Below the pieces are notes generated by a model, which had not been told where the DNA came from, did not search any database, and saw nothing but the letters and a program-made list of their open reading frames with translations. Positions 25,507 to 35,040 of a stretch of 64,000 bases of DNA are shown piece by piece. The translations under genes were made by a program, and so were the position numbers. Location of the stretch: the NCBI RefSeq assembly GCF_007785775.2, contig NZ_VNIK02000001.1:886498-950497 (forward strand), written 5' to 3'. This DNA comes from Flagellimonas hadalis (GTDB taxonomy: Bacteria > Bacteroidota > Bacteroidia > Flavobacteriales > Flavobacteriaceae). Position 1 is the first letter of the stretch, and every line of letters starts with the position of its first letter.

Positions 25507-26813
25507 GTTTTATTCGTTTTGTATTCTTTCCCATTGAATTTCAACACCGTGGTTTCAGTTGAAATTGTTTCTTTGGCAAGGCAATCCCTATTTTCATCTT
25601 CTTCGTTTTTGGTTTCGGTAATCTTGCTTTTCACCAAAATATCAAACCAGCCGTTGGTCCGCTCTTCGGACAAAAGGAGTGTCTTTTCCGTACGGGTAAA
25701 TTTACCCTGACAATCGGTATCCCATTCGCCGCCATAATCCATGACACTATAATTGCTCAGGATTTTTTGTAGCTCGTGACCAGATTTCACAAAAAGTGAA
25801 AGGGTCTCGTTCTCATAGGGGTTTGCACTGGACATTCCATGATAGCGTATCCGTATGCCAAAAGCCCTTTTTCCTTCGGATAGATCGTACGGGGCCGTAT
25901 CTATCTTGATTTCCTGAAGTGCTATCGCATCAGAGACCCAATGGTTGGTTTTGGCACTTTCAAAGAAACTGTGCGTGATGTCCCCAGTTTGATAATCGAC
26001 AATGACGATATGGCTGTTGAGTTCAAAATAGTGTTCTCCCCCATCAACAATTTCGGGAATGACAACGATTTCCCCATCTGGGTATTGGTTCAAGTTTTTT
26101 GAAGCTATCAAATCCGTTTTCACCTCCAAAGGATGAAGCCCAAGCGCATTCAAGACAGATAAAATCAGGGGATATTCCGAAAGGGTTTCACTTAAGATCT
26201 TGGAATCCGTTGCTTCTATGCTTCCATCACTTTGGATGCTGTATTCTTCTTGTTGGATCTCCTTTTTTTCTGTCCATAAAATACGGTTCAATGTAATTTT
26301 GTTCTCGCTTATCCTCGATTCCATTCTGGACATGCCTTCAGCAATCTCATCGTACGCAATCAATTGATGGTCGATGATGTTCCCTTCTAAATCATAATTG
26401 ACCAATGTGGATTCCATTTCATGATCCCCTTTTTTGAAGGTCACCACCACTGTGTGAAAGTTTGGTGACAATTCAACTTTGTACGAGTCCATCGCCTGAT
26501 ATTTGGAACCTTCGGTATAGAAATCGGGATATATCCTTTCTATGCTTAAAGCTTGGGCATTTACACTTTTGATATCACCTTCATCAATAAAATGGTCAAA
26601 ATTTGTAGTATCGATATAGGGCAACGCCTTGGTTTTGGTATGGGAGATCACCTCATCAAAACTTAGCGTGGTTTCCCCGTTGTTGGTTATGGTCTCCAAA
26701 TGGGTCGCCTGTTTATCCTGTTCATTTTCAATAATTTCCAATTTCTTTTCCGTTCTTGGATTTTGATTGCAGGAGAACAACAAGATCATTACGGCCGCAT
26801 ACATTGGTTTCAT
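25503..26813 (-). CDS. Uncharacterised lipoprotein of the LemA operon
   Basis: A 436-residue protein with a lipobox at the start (AAVMILLFSCNQNP). The rest is a soluble, acidic, beta-rich domain without transmembrane helices, with segments such as VELSPNFHTVVVTFKKGDHE and KSGHELQKILSNYSVMDYGG. I recognise no family. It probably lies on the periplasmic side or the cell surface. It overlaps lemA by 4 bp and follows a small membrane protein gene, so it is part of the same envelope operon. Confidence 0.7.
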   Translation of the reverse strand: MKPMYAAVMILLFSCNQNPRTEKKLEIIENEQDKQATHLETITNNGETTLSFDEVISHTKTKALPYIDTTNFDHFIDEGDIKSVNAQALSIERIYPDFYTEGSKYQAMDSYKVELSPNFHTVVVTFKKGDHEMESTLVNYDLEGNIIDHQLIAYDEIAEGMSRMESRISENKITLNRILWTEKKEIQQEEYSIQSDGSIEATDSKILSETLSEYPLILSVLNALGLHPLEVKTDLIASKNLNQYPDGEIVVIPEIVDGGEHYFELNSHIVIVDYQTGDITHSFFESAKTNHWVSDAIALQEIKIDTAPYDLSEGKRAFGIRIRYHGMSSANPYENETLSLFVKSGHELQKILSNYSVMDYGGEWDTDCQGKFTRTEKTLLLSEERTNGWFDILVKSKITETKNEEDENRDCLAKETISTETTVLKFNGKEYKTNKT

Positions 26814-26833
26814 CTCTTCAAATGGTTTTGCTT

Positions 26834-27202
26834 TTATATAAGGTCAATGGTTTTTTCCATCAGATAATGTAACGTGGCCACAACAACTAGGATAATCGAT
26901 AAGGCCAGCATACGAACCAATACTTTATTCGTGCCAAAAATCTGTTTCTTTCGAATCAAAAAGACATCGGACAGTATAAAGAGGGTTGCCACTATGCTCC
27001 CAATAATCAATCCAATGCGGACTAGCCCGAACAGGTATATCTTTCCAAAGAAAAAATCCCAAAGGTTGGTTGCTTCGGGCAATGGCCCCAAAACAAGGTA
27101 CATATAGCCGATGCCCAGAAGTAGGGCGGCCATGGTCCACCAAGCATATCCCAAAACAATTTTGATCCTCTTTCGACTTGATTTGATTCCTACCTTGTTC
27201 AT
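26834..27202 (-). CDS. Small three-helix membrane protein
   Basis: A 122-residue protein with a basic N-terminus (MNKVGIKSSRKRIKI) and three hydrophobic segments: LGYAWWTMAALLLGIGYMYL, LVRIGLIIGSIVATLFILSD and RMLALSIILVVVATLHYL. No family is recognised. It starts 4 bp after the 192-residue gene and ends 20 bp before the lipoprotein gene of the LemA operon. Confidence 0.6.
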   Translation of the reverse strand: MNKVGIKSSRKRIKIVLGYAWWTMAALLLGIGYMYLVLGPLPEATNLWDFFFGKIYLFGLVRIGLIIGSIVATLFILSDVFLIRKKQIFGTNKVLVRMLALSIILVVVATLHYLMEKTIDLI

Positions 27203-27206
27203 TTTT

Positions 27207-27785
27207 CTACGGGATGACCAAAATTTCTGTTCTTGAAACCTCTCCTTTCTTGAAAAAAATCAGTTTGCCACAATAAAGATCTTGGTCATTTTCACAAAGA
27301 TCCATTTGGAACGTTGCCAACAGAAAATCCGAATACATGGACAATTCTTCCACGACAAAACCACCGAGATCTTCCTCATTTTCCAAAAAATAGGCCGTTC
27401 CCGCATCTGCAAAAAGATTGATGCCCCAACTCTTACTGTATTTATAAAAACGGAATATATAGTTTGATGCGCCTTCGACCTTTTGATTCCCCAATCTTTG
27501 GTCCACATGCTCCAATACAAATTCTTTGATGGAAATATCCAGTCCATTTCTGTCCTCCAGCGGATTTTTGATCAAGTACAGGTCGGGATACACCTTGGAT
27601 TGGATGAATTGCATTTTTTTAAAAAAAATGTGGTTGACACCCACAACCAAAACGACCAAACCACAAGCGGAAAGGGTTACCACGGTATGCCCTTTACTTT
27701 TGAACATGAACCTGAGCAGTTTGTAACCCAGGAATACCAGAACAACCAACAACAAAATCAATAAGGCAAGGATGATTATCTCCAT
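27207..27785 (-). CDS. Uncharacterised membrane-anchored protein
   Basis: A 192-residue protein with two N-terminal transmembrane segments (IILALLILLLVVLVFLGYKL and TVVTLSACGLVVLVVGVNHI) and a soluble C-terminal domain of about 135 residues with IYRFYKYS-like aromatic strands. The C-terminal domain would be extracytoplasmic if both helices span the membrane. It has no recognised family and is a member of the eight-gene LemA operon. Confidence 0.6.
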   Translation of the reverse strand: MEIIILALLILLLVVLVFLGYKLLRFMFKSKGHTVVTLSACGLVVLVVGVNHIFFKKMQFIQSKVYPDLYLIKNPLEDRNGLDISIKEFVLEHVDQRLGNQKVEGASNYIFRFYKYSKSWGINLFADAGTAYFLENEEDLGGFVVEELSMYSDFLLATFQMDLCENDQDLYCGKLIFFKKGEVSRTEILVIP

Positions 27786-27809
27786 TTTGAATGATTAAGG
27801 TTGTACCCG

Positions 27810-28586
27810 TTACTGTTCATTGTAATGGTTTTTGACCTCGGTCAAGATGGCATACAGGACCTTGTCATTTTTTTCTATTTCCCTTCGTTTCCAAAAGGTG
27901 TATTTCCAATATTGGCGATGTATGTTTCGGGTATCCGCTTTAAAGTACAGGTCTTCAAAAAAAGCCTCCTTATTGTTTTGGCCCGATATTTCTTCATGGG
28001 CGGACAACAATTCGTCCACTTGCTGTTCAAATACTTTTTGGTACAGACTTTTGGTAATGCTTTTGAATAGATCGGCCTTGTATCGATCAAATGTCTGTTG
28101 CAAATTGCCTGGGTTTCGATACCTGTTCAAAAAACCAAGGCTGAGGGCATTCGCCAACGAGGGACGTTCCGAAAAGAGATTGCGCAAAAACGTAGGATCC
28201 AGGGCAAGATTGTCATAATCGATACTGGAGCCGATCAGGGCATTCATAAAGCCCTCTTCCCCAAAATCATCGACCACCACATCCAATACTTCATTTAAAC
28301 ACAGGGCATCCCATTTTCCGCTGGCATGAAAGTCTTGCATACAAGGGTTGATGACTGCATACTCGGGTTTCGTGAGATCAATGGATTGATAGATGATGCT
28401 ATTGCCATAGGTCAAATCCTCCTTGGCCGATTCGTCCGCAATCATTTCGTTCTCAAGGATTACTTCGTTGAGATAATCAACTTCCTGCTTTTCTTCAATC
28501 AACTTGAGCGATTCCGATGAGAAATAATAGGCCACACCTACCCATCCAAGACCAATGACCAACAAAATGACAACGGCTTTTTTCAT
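27810..28586 (-). CDS. Uncharacterised membrane-anchored protein (paralogue A)
   Basis: A 258-residue protein with one N-terminal transmembrane helix (AVVILLVIGLGWVGVAYYF) and a long helical soluble domain. Its last 30 residues (TFWKRREIEKNDKVLYAILT, then EVKNHYNEQ) match the end of the next upstream gene (SFWDRRFAEDNAAEVYGILE, then EIQNHYKD), so the two are probably diverged paralogues. It starts 1 bp after that gene. No known family. Confidence 0.6.
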   Translation of the reverse strand: MKKAVVILLVIGLGWVGVAYYFSSESLKLIEEKQEVDYLNEVILENEMIADESAKEDLTYGNSIIYQSIDLTKPEYAVINPCMQDFHASGKWDALCLNEVLDVVVDDFGEEGFMNALIGSSIDYDNLALDPTFLRNLFSERPSLANALSLGFLNRYRNPGNLQQTFDRYKADLFKSITKSLYQKVFEQQVDELLSAHEEISGQNNKEAFFEDLYFKADTRNIHRQYWKYTFWKRREIEKNDKVLYAILTEVKNHYNEQ

Positions 28587-28587
28587 T

Positions 28588-29544
28588 TCAATCTTTATAA
28601 TGATTTTGGATCTCCTCTAAAATACCATACACCTCAGCAGCATTGTCTTCCGCGAAACGACGGTCCCAAAAGCTGAATGGCCAGGAATACGCAAAAGAAC
28701 TGGTATATTCCAGGGATGGAAAATCGAGGAAAACATCATCCGAAACATCGTACATCCTATAAAACTCTTCATAGTTCAGTGTTGCGGTTATGGTGTCATA
28801 TACTTCCACTAAATCGTCCACAACTTGTTTGCAGAGCTTGTCGTATTTCTTTTTCGAGAAAAAAGTATAGATATGGGATTTGTTGTGATCCCATAGGTTA
28901 CCAATATTTTCCGCAGATCGGTCAAACGATTTTATCCTTTGGCCGATGTACAATAGCTGGCTCATCCGTTCAAAAAAAGCATAGTTTCGCGCATCGTTCA
29001 AATCACCGTAATCCACTTCCAGGTCTGGCTGTTCATAAACAGCGGGCACAACATACAATGCCCCGTAGTCTGACCTGCGGAACTCTTTGGTATTCCTGTC
29101 GTATTCAAACGGGATCTTCAAAACAGTGTTCCAATACGTTTCCCCATATTCTTGGCTTTCCAAACTGGCCATTATTTCATCCCTTAGGGTGTTTTTATAG
29201 GAAACAGAGCCCACGTTCATGCCCAAATCCAATAGGAATGCAGCGTATCCGTTCAAAACATTTCGATATTCTTGAAAGTGCTTAAAAGCGTCAAGTGCAT
29301 TTTCAGTGGGGTCATTTTCATGAGGTATTTCAAGAACGCTCATTGCTTGAACAGTATAACGTTCCTTTCTTTTTTGATAGGCCGAATATTCTATATAAGC
29401 ATAAAATGATGTTGCCGTAAGAAAAAGTCCGGCCATTACAAGCAATGTCACGGTAACGAATCTCTTTTTTGATAAGATCAAAAGCCCCATTATCAGCAGA
29501 CAAAAAATAGCCGATGCGATAAATAGTATTTGGACAAGTGTCAT
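28588..29544 (-). CDS. Uncharacterised membrane protein (paralogue B), first gene of the LemA operon
   Basis: A 318-residue protein with two N-terminal transmembrane segments (LFIASAIFCLLIMGLLILSK and VTLLVMAGLFLTATSFYAYI) and a helical, acidic soluble domain. The end resembles paralogue A. It is the first gene of the operon that runs to 23052. I see no TAnnTTTG box directly upstream. Confidence 0.6.
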   Translation of the reverse strand: MTLVQILFIASAIFCLLIMGLLILSKKRFVTVTLLVMAGLFLTATSFYAYIEYSAYQKRKERYTVQAMSVLEIPHENDPTENALDAFKHFQEYRNVLNGYAAFLLDLGMNVGSVSYKNTLRDEIMASLESQEYGETYWNTVLKIPFEYDRNTKEFRRSDYGALYVVPAVYEQPDLEVDYGDLNDARNYAFFERMSQLLYIGQRIKSFDRSAENIGNLWDHNKSHIYTFFSKKKYDKLCKQVVDDLVEVYDTITATLNYEEFYRMYDVSDDVFLDFPSLEYTSSFAYSWPFSFWDRRFAEDNAAEVYGILEEIQNHYKD

Positions 29545-29678
29545 TATTTTCTGTTTACCATTCTATTCTGCACTTTCCATACTCTTCCTTTATTTACCAA
29601 GCTGGGTTGCAACCAAATTTGTTCACAAACAACACCTTTTAACAAAACCTGTTATGTGTTCGATTCCATAGAACAAAT

Positions 29679-29703
29679 ACCTCCGACAACTGCTGCCGGA
29701 GGT
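29679..29703 (-). terminator. Terminator of the cadherin-like lipoprotein gene
   Basis: ACCTCCG (29679-29685) pairs with CGGAGGT (29697-29703); on the minus strand it is followed by ATTTGTTC. It lies 14 bp after the lipoprotein stop codon. Confidence 0.55.
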
Positions 29704-29716
29704 GTTTGATTTGCAA

Positions 29717-31417
29717 TTAATTGCCAAGGTCAAATTCCCTGATTGCCCTAACATGGAGCGGAATCGACTTTTGTTCGCTGCCTTCAAATCCATTAAAGGC
29801 TTTAAAAAGGGCAAAGCCGGGTTCAATATTGTCTTGGGTGGAGCTCCAATACGTCGAATTGGTAAAAGAATTTCCTCCATTGGCGGTTATGGTCGGATTT
29901 ACAATGCTTCTGTTTAGATACAATTCATTAAGCTCGTCCATACTTGGTAAAAACCAATCATCAAACCCATTTAGGGACAGTTCTGCGGCGAGTTTTGCCG
30001 CAATTTGTACTTCGGGGCATGCGGATACAATCTCCGTAGTATTGGTTTGACCATTACCCAATGCGGTTCCCGTAGCACCATTTACAAAAACACTTTCGCA
30101 GCCCCACTGCACTGCACCTTGGTCAGCAATTGAAGTAACCAAACCATGGTTGTTGTCTGCGGGGTCTACCCAAAAAATAACCCCACCATGATTAAAGTCA
30201 CCAACCTCATTGGTGTTTGTCAGGGCAACAAACGCATTCGCCGATACCGAATAAGTCCCATTATCTACAGAAATAGTCGCAAGCATGTTGGGGTTGACCT
30301 CATAATCGAACAAGGTTTCGTCAGCAACGGTCAACTCTCCAGTGTTTTGGTCTATGCTGAAAGCACCTGCCGGGTTTTGGAACGTAATGGTATAGGTGAG
30401 ACTTGAACTGGCCGTAGCCTGTAGGGTTCCAATGCTATCGCCATTGGCTGGGTTTTCGTCAATGGTAAAGTTGCCCTGCTGTACGGTTATTTCATCCACA
30501 TCGTTCAGATTGATGGTCACCGTAGCGGGATTTTCGGCATCATCCACGGTAACGGTCGCCGTGATGGTGGGATTTGTTTCAAAATCGAACAGGTTTGGGT
30601 CGACTACGCTCAGTTCTCCCGTTGCGGCATCGATATTCAATGCCCCATTTGGAGTTTGCGAAGCGATATTGAAATTTGTTGCGGCAGCCCCAGATGTTTG
30701 AACGGTACCAATGACCTGACCATCGGTTGGGTTCTCATCCACGGACAGGTTAATATCTTGAACAGATACTTCAAATACATTGTCAAGGTTAACCGTTACA
30801 GTCACAGGGTTTTCGGCATCCTCAATGGAAATGGTCGCCGTAAGGGTCGGGTTGGTCTCAAAATCGAACAACGAAGCATCAGCAACAGTCAGCTCGCCCG
30901 TAGCGGAATCAATGGCCAAGGCACCTGCCGGAGTCTGGGAAGCGATGGCAAAACCTGAAGCCGTACCTGTGGTCTGTAAAGAACCGACAACATCGCCGTT
31001 ACTGGGGTTTTCATCCATCGTCACTTCCAAGGCCTGTGCGCTTACCTCGTTTACATTGTTAAGGTTGATGGTTACCATTACCGTATTTTCGGCATTTTCC
31101 GCATCGATTGTTGCCGTGATCGTCGGGTTCGCTTCATAATCGAACAATGACGCATCGGCCACGGTAAGTTCGCCCGAACTGGAATCTATGTCCATGGCCC
31201 CAGCAGGACTTTGGGACACAATACTGAAGTTCAACGCTGTTCCGCCAACTGTTTCCACCGTGCCGACCGTCTGGCCATTGGTTGGGTTTTCGTCCATGGT
31301 CACTGCCAAATCTTCAAGACTGATCGGTGTGCCCGCATCGTCATCATTGCTACATCCAAAGCTGATCAGCAAGATGGTCAAAATAAATACATAGGTTAAT
31401 TTGCTTGTTTTGTTCAT
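29717..31417 (-). CDS. Lipoprotein with four cadherin-like repeats and a DUF1566 C-terminal domain
   Basis: A 566-residue protein with lipobox ILLISFGC. Four tandem repeats of about 85-90 residues each follow (about 30-385), each with a DENP.NG...G..T opening, .ID...GELTV.D..LFD.E.NP in the middle and AT...ENPVTVTINL.NV at the end. These are cadherin/Ig-like beta sandwiches with Asp/Glu positions that could bind calcium. The C-terminus (about 395-566) is a DUF1566-type domain (GGVIFWVDPADNNHGLV, GFDDWFLPSMDELNELY, NSTYWSSTQD). It is probably surface-exposed and adhesive. It is transcribed alone. Confidence 0.85.
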   Translation of the reverse strand: MNKTSKLTYVFILTILLISFGCSNDDDAGTPISLEDLAVTMDENPTNGQTVGTVETVGGTALNFSIVSQSPAGAMDIDSSSGELTVADASLFDYEANPTITATIDAENAENTVMVTINLNNVNEVSAQALEVTMDENPSNGDVVGSLQTTGTASGFAIASQTPAGALAIDSATGELTVADASLFDFETNPTLTATISIEDAENPVTVTVNLDNVFEVSVQDINLSVDENPTDGQVIGTVQTSGAAATNFNIASQTPNGALNIDAATGELSVVDPNLFDFETNPTITATVTVDDAENPATVTINLNDVDEITVQQGNFTIDENPANGDSIGTLQATASSSLTYTITFQNPAGAFSIDQNTGELTVADETLFDYEVNPNMLATISVDNGTYSVSANAFVALTNTNEVGDFNHGGVIFWVDPADNNHGLVTSIADQGAVQWGCESVFVNGATGTALGNGQTNTTEIVSACPEVQIAAKLAAELSLNGFDDWFLPSMDELNELYLNRSIVNPTITANGGNSFTNSTYWSSTQDNIEPGFALFKAFNGFEGSEQKSIPLHVRAIREFDLGN

Positions 31418-31677
31418 GATCTAAGGTTTGATGATTTCCACTAAAATTTTAAGTTGATGCCATTTCAGGCTCAGGACCGCCCAAGGAAAAGTGCAATTGC
31501 TGTAGGTAATCCTTAGTAAGAAATGGTTTTCGCAGGTTAAAACTGCAACAAGGAAATGGTCAAAAAAATAGCCAATATATATTCGCCAACTTTCAGCACA
31601 TATCTGCGAGGTTCAAATGCTTATGTGTTTTTCAAAAGAGGCAACTATTTTAAAATCAGAGTCTTTACGATTGGAAT

Positions 31678-32415
31678 CTAAAAACCATTGTATTTTAGGA
31701 AAGTGGTTAGGAACGCTTCTTTTTTTCGTAAGGAAACAGGTATCTTTTTTCCATTTTTTAAATGGATAATGCCCGATCTATCATATTTGTCTATGAATTT
31801 CAGGTTCACCATAAAGGATTGGTGCGGCCGGGTAAAATTTACCTTTTCAAGGTGTTCCTCATATTCTTTCAACGGTTTGGAAGCGATATATTTTTTGCCA
31901 TTGGCCAAGTGGAAAGAGGTGTAACCCTTATCGGATTCGCAGTACAACAACTCTTGCAAGTCTATCACCTGAAAACTATCACTAAGTGATAGCACCAATG
32001 TGGAGTCATTTTGGTACCAGGCTTGTTTGGCCGTTTTTAACTGTTGCTTCTGTTCCTTGGTGGGCAGTGTCTTGACCTTGGCAAGGGCCAATTTGAGTTC
32101 TTCAACATCCACGGGCTTCAACAAATAATCAACGGCCCCGATCTTGAGGGCCCTGATCGCATATTCCTCGTAAGCGGTGATGAAAATGACCTTAAAATCC
32201 AAGTGCTCGGTCTGGTCCAAAAAATCAAAACCTGTGCCGTCCGAAAGGTTGATGTCCAAAAAAACAAGTTGTGGCTTGCAGGTATTGGCGACCACGACCG
32301 CATCTTTCACAGACCCACATTCTCCTATGACCTCTACATCAGTTTCCATGGATTGCAATAAATGGAGCAGTCCCTTTCTGATGTATTCCTTGTCCTCTAC
32401 CAACAATGCTTTCAT
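31678..32415 (-). CDS. LytTR-family response regulator
   Basis: A 245-residue regulator: a receiver domain (residues 1-120, phospho-acceptor D54 in LVFLDINLSDGTGF, conserved Lys in LLKPVD) and a C-terminal LytTR DNA-binding domain (CESDKGYTSFHLANGKKYIA, FTRPHQSFMVNLKFIDKYDR). It overlaps the upstream kinase gene by 4 bp (ATGA), so the two form a coupled LytS/LytR-type pair. Targets are unknown. Confidence 0.93.
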   Translation of the reverse strand: MKALLVEDKEYIRKGLLHLLQSMETDVEVIGECGSVKDAVVVANTCKPQLVFLDINLSDGTGFDFLDQTEHLDFKVIFITAYEEYAIRALKIGAVDYLLKPVDVEELKLALAKVKTLPTKEQKQQLKTAKQAWYQNDSTLVLSLSDSFQVIDLQELLYCESDKGYTSFHLANGKKYIASKPLKEYEEHLEKVNFTRPHQSFMVNLKFIDKYDRSGIIHLKNGKKIPVSLRKKEAFLTTFLKYNGF

Positions 32416-34706
32416 GCCGTTTCCAGTTTTTCATGGGGCAAAACCAACGTCACCACAGTTCCTTTTTTATTGTACTTGGCCCTATCCTCAATGGCAACCG
32501 ACCCTTTCATTTTGAAATAGGTGGATAAAATTTTCAATCGCTCGGAGGTTATTTGTGTCGCCAATGATTTTTTGCCGTTTCCGTTCTTTTCCTTTTGGGA
32601 ATCTATGCCGATGCCATTGTCCTTAATGATGCATACCAATTCTTCATTCAGATATTTTAAGTGCATCTCAATCTTTCTGTCCGTGGTTTGTTTGGCAAAA
32701 GCGTGTTCTATGGCGTTTTCAATGAATGGTTGTATGAGCATTGGGGGTATTTTGAACAATGAACCGTCTATGCCTTCATCTATAGTGATCGAAAATTCAT
32801 AAGCGTCATTTTCCAGGTTCTGAAGGGCCATGTAGTTTTCAACAGCGGCCAGCTCCTGTGAGAGCAACACCATTTTGTCCCTTGAATTTTCCAAGGTTAT
32901 CCGAAGCAATCTGGAGAATTTGGCCAAATAATCGACTGATTTTTTCTCTTCCTTGTTCAATATCATGCCCTGCAAAACGGAAAGTGAATTGAACACAAAA
33001 TGCGGATTCATTTGCGAGCGCAGCAATTTTTGCTCCGTGATGATGCTCTGGTTCTTGACCTTGATAGTGTTGAATTTCTGATAAAAGATCATGGAGCCCA
33101 AGAAAATCGAGACCAACAAAATACCTATAATGGCCCAAAGTAGATTTTGGTTGGAGCGATCCAGGTCTTGGGAGGTTGCGAGAACGGTTTTTGTAAGTTT
33201 CAATTCCCGGATATTGGCAGAATCAAGGGCCTGTTTGTATTTGTATTCATATTCGATTTGCGTGATTTTTTCAATATTCTCTTTATTGAACAAACTATCG
33301 TTCAAGGCTTTGAACTGTTGATGACTTTCCAATGCCTTTTTATAGAGATGGGTATTCTCGTAAATTATGGTAAGGAGTCCTGCCGCCTTTTTCTGGTTTT
33401 CAAGTAGTTCCAGTTCCTCGGCCATCTGTTTGCCTTCATTGACAAATGCAAGTGCTTCGCGGTATTTCTTCTCAAAAACATAGGTTTCTGCAATACCCAA
33501 GAGACTGGTTGGCAAAATATCCCTGTTGCCCGTATTTAGACAAATGTCCCTTGCTTCCATAAAGTTTGTACGGGCCTGCACAGGTTCATCCAACAATAGA
33601 TTGACTTCTGCAATATTGTTGTAACAGATTGCGGTATGCCTTACATTCTCGATTTGACGACTGGTTTCCAGTGATCTCTGATAATTTTCAAGCGCTTTGG
33701 AATACGCTTTTTCATCTTTGAAGATGTTGCCGATACTGGCCTCGTTCATGGCCATGAGTCGTTTGTTCCCGATTTTTGTCGAATAGGCCAAAGATTGCTG
33801 GTGATACCTTAGGGATTTTTCATTGTCTTTTAGCGAGTTGTACACTTCACCCAGGTCATGCAGCTTGATGGCCATACCCAGCATGTCGCCCGTTTTCTTG
33901 TCAAAGTCCAGTGCTTTGTTCAAATAGTCAATGGCCAAGGGGTAATTGCCCTGTTTTTTATATACAACACCCAAATTGGTATACACGTAAGAAACTCCAT
34001 CCTCATCGCGACTGTCTTCACTCAATTTCAGGGCATGCTTATAGTTTGAAATGGCATCATTGAAATTTCCACTTTCGGAATAGGCGTTTCCACTGTTTAT
34101 CAGGCAGGTGACAAGTTCCGTAGTATCTTTTAGCGCTGCATAGATTTCGGAAGCTTTTTTATAGGCTTCTATAGCTTCATCATATTGGGACAGATCGTAA
34201 TGGGTAATCCCAAATGCGGTATAAATGGATGCAATTCCAGCTTTGTGGTTTATGGATTTGTAATAATCCAACGATTGTTGAAAATAGTCCAGACTTTTCC
34301 CATATTCGGATCTTGTATTCTCCAGAATGCCCTTAAGATATAAGACCCGTGCCTTGCCAGCGTTGAAATCCAAACTATCGCTCAAGACCTCCGCTTTTTG
34401 CAAATAATCGTTGGAAATTCCCAAATCGGTCCGGAAATGTTCAAAGGCTAGATAATAAAGTAGCATTACTTGTGTCGAATCACTTTCCGTGTGCTTTTCC
34501 AATGCTGTTTTAAGACTATCAATTTTCTTGGTTTGAGCCTGTACGTTACCTTGAAAAAACAATACAAAGAGCACTAAGAACCAATGGCAATATCTAAGGG
34601 AATGCAACAAAACCCTGTTCAAAAAGACTTTTTTTATTGGATTGGATGAGCAAACCTTAGCAAGCGATGCTTTATGCCGAGAAAAGGTTTGTTCCTTTAA
34701 AATCAT
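32412..34706 (-). CDS. Sensor histidine kinase with periplasmic TPR domain (LytS-like)
   Basis: I start at the ATG ending at 34706; the TTG at 34724 is less likely. After a basic N-terminus and signal/anchor (WFLVLFVLFFQGNVQAQ) come about seven TPR units (about 60-470, e.g. ASIYTAFGITHYDLSQYDEA), a coiled coil, a transmembrane helix (LLWAIIGILLVSIFLGSMIF) and a His_kinase/HATPase module with RSQMNPHFVFNSLSVLQ (phospho-His), IPPMLIQPFIENAIEHAF and DNGIGID. This is the LytS/YehU-type kinase common in Bacteroidota. TPRs probably sense a protein or peptide partner outside the cytoplasm. Its partner is the overlapping response regulator. Confidence 0.92.
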   Translation of the reverse strand: MILKEQTFSRHKASLAKVCSSNPIKKVFLNRVLLHSLRYCHWFLVLFVLFFQGNVQAQTKKIDSLKTALEKHTESDSTQVMLLYYLAFEHFRTDLGISNDYLQKAEVLSDSLDFNAGKARVLYLKGILENTRSEYGKSLDYFQQSLDYYKSINHKAGIASIYTAFGITHYDLSQYDEAIEAYKKASEIYAALKDTTELVTCLINSGNAYSESGNFNDAISNYKHALKLSEDSRDEDGVSYVYTNLGVVYKKQGNYPLAIDYLNKALDFDKKTGDMLGMAIKLHDLGEVYNSLKDNEKSLRYHQQSLAYSTKIGNKRLMAMNEASIGNIFKDEKAYSKALENYQRSLETSRQIENVRHTAICYNNIAEVNLLLDEPVQARTNFMEARDICLNTGNRDILPTSLLGIAETYVFEKKYREALAFVNEGKQMAEELELLENQKKAAGLLTIIYENTHLYKKALESHQQFKALNDSLFNKENIEKITQIEYEYKYKQALDSANIRELKLTKTVLATSQDLDRSNQNLLWAIIGILLVSIFLGSMIFYQKFNTIKVKNQSIITEQKLLRSQMNPHFVFNSLSVLQGMILNKEEKKSVDYLAKFSRLLRITLENSRDKMVLLSQELAAVENYMALQNLENDAYEFSITIDEGIDGSLFKIPPMLIQPFIENAIEHAFAKQTTDRKIEMHLKYLNEELVCIIKDNGIGIDSQKEKNGNGKKSLATQITSERLKILSTYFKMKGSVAIEDRAKYNKKGTVVTLVLPHEKLETA

Positions 34707-34873
34707 TGGTCGTATTGAGGTCAATTCTGGACAAAATACGGCTTTTATGTCTCCTTTGAAGGGGAAAAGATGACTTTTCTTTAAGGCGGTCGCACATCAA
34801 TGTATATCCGTAATGTTTGGATGAATATTTGCGGGGGCAGGGTGGTTATTGGCTTAACAAATTTCCAACTTTT

Positions 34874-34889
34874 TTCGTCGGGATGACTG
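34874..34889. repeat. 16-bp direct repeat (possible att core), left copy
   Basis: TTCGTCGGGATGACTG is identical to 46241-46256 in the same orientation. TCGGGATGACTG is what the reverse complement of a tRNA 3' end (acceptor stem plus T-arm edge, tRNA-Pro-like) would look like, but no tRNA body follows it. Confidence 0.5.
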
Positions 34890-34965
34890 AATCACCCATA
34901 TGATTGTATGTTGTTGTAAATCAGAAACAAGCACAGGTCTGTAAATCAGACTCTGTCTGAGGTTT

Positions 34966-34997
34966 TAATTCCATTGCGGCTAGCCCCAGTGGAATTA
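34966..34997. repeat. Inverted repeat next to the IS3 remnant
   Basis: TAATTCCATTG (34966-34976) pairs with CAGTGGAATTA (34987-34997), with one G-U type mismatch and a ten-base GC-rich loop. It may be a leftover terminator or mobile-element end. Confidence 0.35.
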
Positions 34998-35040
34998 GCG
35001 TTTATGACAGGGGTATCCTGTTTCCAAATTTAATATAAAA

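Larger units (their letters stand above)
34707..35040. other. Non-coding segment at the left edge of a possible island
   Basis: These 334 bp hold no gene. They contain the 16-bp tRNA-end-like repeat (34874-34889), the word TGTAAATCAGA twice (from 34914 and 34940), and an 11-bp imperfect hairpin (34966-34997), then pass into an IS3 remnant. Confidence 0.55.

Noticed and set aside
34914..34950. TGTAAATCAGA twice as a short CRISPR-like or iteron array
   Set aside because: Only two copies with irregular spacing, and no cas or rep gene nearby.
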